Source of the DNA: CAVRQM01 sp963732775
GTDB lineage: Bacteria; Pseudomonadota; Alphaproteobacteria; Acetobacterales; Acetobacteraceae
Length of the DNA stretch: 64,000 nucleotides
Reading direction: 5' to 3'
Assembly (NCBI GenBank): GCA_963732775.1
Contig: CAVTAR010000001.1
Span: 806,001-870,000 of the forward strand
Below the pieces are notes generated by a model. It was given only the letters and a program-made list of their open reading frames with translations, was not told the DNA's origin and ran no database searches. Below, one piece after another: positions 61,182 through 64,000 of the stretch. The translations under genes and the position numbers were made by a program. Each line of letters begins with the position of its first letter. Within the stretch, counting starts at the first letter, position 1.

Positions 61182-61844
61182 ATGCAGATCGAGATCCGCA
61201 CGCTGGACGGCGGCACGGCCGGGATGGCCGAGCTGCCGGACGACATCTTCGCCACTTCGCCGCGCGCCGACATCATGGCCCGCGTGGTGCACTGGCAGCA
61301 GGCCAAGCGCCGCGCCGGGACGCACAAGACCAAGGGCATGGGCGAAGTCCAGGGCACCACGAAGAAGCCGTACAAGCAGAAGGGCACCGGCAACGCGCGC
61401 CAGGGCTCCCTGCGCGCGCCGCAGTTCCGCACCGGCGGGCGGGTGCATGGGCCGGTGGTGCGCAGCCACGCCTACGACCTGCCGAAAAAGGTGCGTCGCC
61501 TGGGGCTGATCTCCGCACTGTCGCAGAAGCAGGCCGAGGGCAAGCTCGTGGTGCTCGACACCACCTCGAGCGAGGGCGGCAAGACCCGCGACCTGGCGCG
61601 CCGGCTGACCGCACTCGGCTGGGGCTCGGTGCTGGTGGTGGACCGCGCGGTGGATGCGGGGTTCCTGCGGGCGAGCCGCAACATCGTCGGCATCGACGTG
61701 CTGCCGACGGTGGGGGCCAACGTCTACGACATCCTGCGCCACGACATGCTGGCAGTGACGACGGACGGCATCGCCGCCCTGCGCGAGCGGCTGTTCGGGC
61801 GCGAGCCGGTCCAACCGGCGCCGGCCGGGGAGGCCGCGCCATGA
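61182..61844 (+). CDS. rplD: 50S ribosomal protein L4
   Basis: The 220-aa product starts MQIEIRTLDGGTAG and has the conserved KQKGTGNARQGSLRAPQFRTGG loop (in parts) that reaches the exit tunnel, and YDLPKKVRRLGLISALS. In many bacteria L4 also represses the S10 operon; that was not tested here. Its stop overlaps the rplW start by four bases. Confidence 0.96.
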   Translation: MQIEIRTLDGGTAGMAELPDDIFATSPRADIMARVVHWQQAKRRAGTHKTKGMGEVQGTTKKPYKQKGTGNARQGSLRAPQFRTGGRVHGPVVRSHAYDLPKKVRRLGLISALSQKQAEGKLVVLDTTSSEGGKTRDLARRLTALGWGSVLVVDRAVDAGFLRASRNIVGIDVLPTVGANVYDILRHDMLAVTTDGIAALRERLFGREPVQPAPAGEAAP

Positions 61845-62185
61845 GCGAGCAGATCACCACCGCGCGCGGCCCGAAGCCGAACGTGAAGCTGTCGCGCGAG
61901 GCGATGTACAAGATCATCCGCAGCCCGGTGATCACCGAGAAGGCGACCATGCTGAGCGAGCGCAACCAGGTGGTGTTCCGGGTGCGCATGTCGGCCAACA
62001 AGCTCGAGATCAAGGCCGCCGTCGAGGGACTGTTCGGGGTCAAGGTGACGGGCGTGAACACGCTGGTCGCCAAGGGCAAGACCAAGCGCTTCCGCGGTCG
62101 CCCCGGCGTGCGCTCGGACGTGAAGAAGGCCTATGTGACGCTGGCGCCGGGTCAGACCATCGACCTGACGACCGGGCTCGCCTGA
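61841..62185 (+). CDS. rplW: 50S ribosomal protein L23
   Basis: The 114-aa product has the L23 core YKIIRSPVITEKATMLSERNQVVFRV in parts, LEIKAAVEGLFGVKV and RGRPGVRSDVKKAYVTL. It carries a 20-residue N-terminal extension before MYKIIRSP, more than usual in E. coli but seen in Alphaproteobacteria. It lies by the exit tunnel and docks SRP and trigger factor. Confidence 0.95.
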   Translation: MSEQITTARGPKPNVKLSREAMYKIIRSPVITEKATMLSERNQVVFRVRMSANKLEIKAAVEGLFGVKVTGVNTLVAKGKTKRFRGRPGVRSDVKKAYVTLAPGQTIDLTTGLA

Positions 62186-62198
62186 CGGGACGAAGATC

Positions 62199-63032
62199 AT
62201 GGCACTGAAGCATTTCAACCCGGTCACGCCGAGCCTGCGCGGGACCATCCTGATCGCCCGCGGCGAGCTGTGGAAAGGCAAGCCGGTCAAGGTGCTGACC
62301 GAGGGCAAGCACTCCACGGGCGGGCGCAACAACCACGGGCGCACCACCAGCTATTTTCGGGGCGGCGGGCACAAGCGCACCTACCGCCTGGTGGATTTCC
62401 GCCGCCGCAAGCGCGACGTGGCGGCCGTGGTGGAGCGGCTGGAATACGACCCGAACCGCACCGCCTTCATCGCGCTGATCAAGTACGCCGACGGCGAGCT
62501 GTCGTACATCCTGGCGCCGCAGCGGCTGCGCGCCGGCGACAGCGTGGTGGCCGCGGCACGCGCCGACATTAAGCCGGGCAACGCGATGCCGCTGGCGGCG
62601 ATCCCGGTGGGCACAATCGTCCACAACATCGAGATGAAGCAGGGCGCCGGCGGCAAGATCGCGCGTGCCGCCGGGCAGTATGCGCAGTTAGTCGGCAAGG
62701 ATGCCGGCTATGCGCAGATCAAGCTGATGTCCGGCGAGGTCAGGCTGGTGCGCGGCGAGTGCATGGCCACCATCGGTGCCGTGTCCAACCCCGATAACTC
62801 CAACCAGGAGATCGGCAAGGCCGGGCGCAGCCGCTGGATGGGTCGGCGCCCGCACAACCGCGGCGTGGTGATGAACCCGGTCGACCACCCGCACGGCGGC
62901 GGCGAGGGCCGCACCTCGGGCGGGCGGCATCCAGTGACGCCGTGGGGCAAGCCGACCAAGGGCTACAAGACGCGGGTGAACAAGCGCACCGATCGGCTGA
63001 TCGTGCGCAACCGCAAGAAGGGGAAGGGCTGA
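62199..63032 (+). CDS. rplB: 50S ribosomal protein L2
   Basis: The 277-aa product begins MALKHFNPVTPSLRGTI and has GRNNHGRTTSYFRGGGHKR in parts, and the peptidyl-transferase-proximal NPVDHPHGGGEGRTSGGRHP in parts, with His in HPHGG. It binds 23S rRNA and is needed for peptide-bond formation. It is intact. Confidence 0.97.
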   Translation: MALKHFNPVTPSLRGTILIARGELWKGKPVKVLTEGKHSTGGRNNHGRTTSYFRGGGHKRTYRLVDFRRRKRDVAAVVERLEYDPNRTAFIALIKYADGELSYILAPQRLRAGDSVVAAARADIKPGNAMPLAAIPVGTIVHNIEMKQGAGGKIARAAGQYAQLVGKDAGYAQIKLMSGEVRLVRGECMATIGAVSNPDNSNQEIGKAGRSRWMGRRPHNRGVVMNPVDHPHGGGEGRTSGGRHPVTPWGKPTKGYKTRVNKRTDRLIVRNRKKGKG

Positions 63033-63035
63033 GCC

Positions 63036-63314
63036 ATGGCTCGTTCCGTCTGGAAGGGTCCGTTCGTCGACGGCTACCTGCTGGCCAAGGCAGACAACAG
63101 CCGCGCCTCGGGCCGCAACGAGATCATCAAGATCTGGTCACGCCGCAGCACCATCCTGCCACAGTTCGTGGGTCTCACGTTCGGGGTCTATAACGGCCAC
63201 AAGTTCCTGCCGGTGCAGGTGAACGAGAACATGGTGGGCCACAAGTTCGGCGAGTTCTCGCCGACCCGCACCTTCACCGGGCACTCGGCCGACAAGAAGG
63301 CGAAGCGGGGCTGA
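63036..63314 (+). CDS. rpsS: 30S ribosomal protein S19
   Basis: The 92-aa product starts MARSVWKGPFVDGYLL and has IKIWSRRSTILPQFVGLTF and GHKFGEFSPTRTFTGH, the normal S19 pattern. It sits in the 30S head. It is intact and three bases after rplB. Confidence 0.97.
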   Translation: MARSVWKGPFVDGYLLAKADNSRASGRNEIIKIWSRRSTILPQFVGLTFGVYNGHKFLPVQVNENMVGHKFGEFSPTRTFTGHSADKKAKRG

Positions 63315-63315
63315 C

Positions 63316-63765
63316 ATGAGCAAACCCGGTTATCCCCGCGCGCTGGCCGACACGCAGGCCGAGGCGATCGCGCGCAACATGCGCATCAGCCCGCGCAAGC
63401 TGAACCTGGTGGCGGGGCTGATCCGCAACCTGCCGGCCTCGCAGGCGGTGGCGACGCTGACCTTCAGCAAGCGGCGCATCGCCCAGCAGGTGCGCAAGAC
63501 GCTCGAGAGCGCCATCGCCAACGCCGAGAACAACCACCAGCTCGACGTCGACCGGCTGTTCGTGTCGCACGCCGAGGTGGGCAAGGCGGTGGTGATGCGC
63601 CGGTTCCACGCGCGCGGCCGCGGTCGCTCGGCGCGCATCGAGAAGTGGTTCAGCCACCTGAAGATCGTGGTCTCCGAGCGGCCGCAGGACGCCGCCGTGC
63701 CGGAGCGCCGCGCGCCGCACAACCGCACCGTCCGCGCGAGCGCCGCGCCGGTGCAGGGGAACTGA
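63316..63765 (+). CDS. rplV: 50S ribosomal protein L22
   Basis: The 149-aa product has RNMRISPRKLNLVAGLIRNL, NAENNHQLDVDRLFVSHAEV and RRFHARGRGRSARIEKWFSH in parts, the L22 core, with a 20-residue C-terminal tail beyond the usual end. It lines the exit tunnel. It starts at ATG 63316 one base after the rpsS stop. Confidence 0.96.
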   Translation: MSKPGYPRALADTQAEAIARNMRISPRKLNLVAGLIRNLPASQAVATLTFSKRRIAQQVRKTLESAIANAENNHQLDVDRLFVSHAEVGKAVVMRRFHARGRGRSARIEKWFSHLKIVVSERPQDAAVPERRAPHNRTVRASAAPVQGN

Positions 63766-63766
63766 G

Positions 63767-64000
63767 ATGGGTCACAAGGTCAATCCGATCGGCTTGCGGC
63801 TCGGCATCAACCGCACCTGGGACAGCCGCTGGTTCGCCGATGCCGACTACAGCAAGCTGCTGCACGACGACCTCTCCTTGCGGGCGGCGCTGCGCAAGCG
63901 GCTGTCGGGGGCGGGCGTGTCGCGCGTGGTGATCGAGCGCCCGGCCAAGAAGCCGCGCGTGACGATCTATGCCGCCCGCCCGGGCGTGGTGATCGGCAAG
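63767..64000 (+). CDS. rpsC: 30S ribosomal protein S3, cut by window edge
   Basis: The first 78 residues begin MGHKVNPIGLRLGINRTWDS and continue to the KH domain start RPGVVIGK. This is S3, which binds mRNA at the entry channel. It is separated from rplV by one base and runs off the window end. The order rpsS-rplV-rpsC is standard. Confidence 0.96.
   Translation, partial: MGHKVNPIGLRLGINRTWDSRWFADADYSKLLHDDLSLRAALRKRLSGAGVSRVVIERPAKKPRVTIYAARPGVVIGK

Noticed and set aside
58875..61844. A single 989-aa protein from tuf through rplD
   Set aside because: It is tuf in frame 1 to 59788, then non-coding translation of the S10-L3 region, then rplD in frame; an artefact of the frameshift and of rare stops in high-G+C DNA.

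Overview
The window is a 64 kb piece of a very G+C-rich chromosome. Gene order and proteins point to an alphaproteobacterium, most likely Rhodospirillales/Acetobacteraceae: the dnaA-rpsT-mutM-ubiE-coaBC-dut block, adjoining dnaN-recF-gyrB, an NtrYX pair, a transketolase-like/gap/pgk cluster, a paired cysteine-desulfurase/ferredoxin/mnmA cluster and a polyol-dehydrogenase gene. The taxonomic call is an inference from synteny and protein flavour, not from an rRNA gene, since none is present.

Layout. 1-2.9 kb (minus): a small operon of a radical SAM/SPASM enzyme, a PqqD-like peptide carrier, an unknown 198-aa protein and a subtilisin-like (S8) protease cut by the window edge; this looks like a peptide-modification (RiPP-type) system and is the best candidate for something undescribed. 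A large adenylate cyclase-ATPase regulator is divergent from it (3.1-6.0 kb). 6-13.2 kb (minus): gyrB, recF, dnaN, an MgtC-like membrane protein and dnaA. 13.5-18.2 kb: rpsT and mutM (minus), then ubiE-coaBC-dut and a quinone-oxidoreductase-like gene (plus). 18.5-20.1 kb (minus): an SPL-type radical SAM protein and a lipoprotein. 20.3-24.6 kb (plus): a catalytically degraded transketolase homologue, gap and pgk. 24.7-26.3 kb: two small secreted proteins and a ClpP homologue. 26.3-32.6 kb: surface-glycan genes (O-antigen-ligase-like protein, secreted beta-helix protein, large membrane protein, polyprenol-phosphate glycosyltransferase). 32.7-36.4 kb: NtrY/NtrX. 36.4-42.7 kb: a periplasmic protein, aat, a complete IS5-family element, tyrS, anmK, a lower-G+C patch and an alpha/beta hydrolase. 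43.1-46.9 kb: two cysteine desulfurases, ferredoxin, mnmA and a tRNA-Met, a sulfur-transfer/tRNA-thiolation block. 47-57.6 kb: periplasmic beta-propeller, membrane protein, MFS transporter, Uma2 nuclease-like protein, xylitol-type dehydrogenase, beta-propeller phosphoesterase and TPR-sulfotransferase. 57.7-64 kb: start of the str/S10 ribosomal operon (rpsL, rpsG, tuf, rpsJ, rplC, rplD, rplW, rplB, rpsS, rplV, rpsC), with fusA missing from its usual place.

A key caveat for every reader: at least nine genes, including essential ones (rpsG, tuf, rplC), carry single-base frameshifts. Twelve of the fourteen I could place are one extra base, two are one missing base. This is the signature of indel errors in the assembly rather than of pseudogenes, so broken genes are annotated at their reconstructed full extents. 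Several starts (MgtC-like protein, the 29.0-31.4 kb membrane protein) also lack a normal start codon, perhaps for the same reason.
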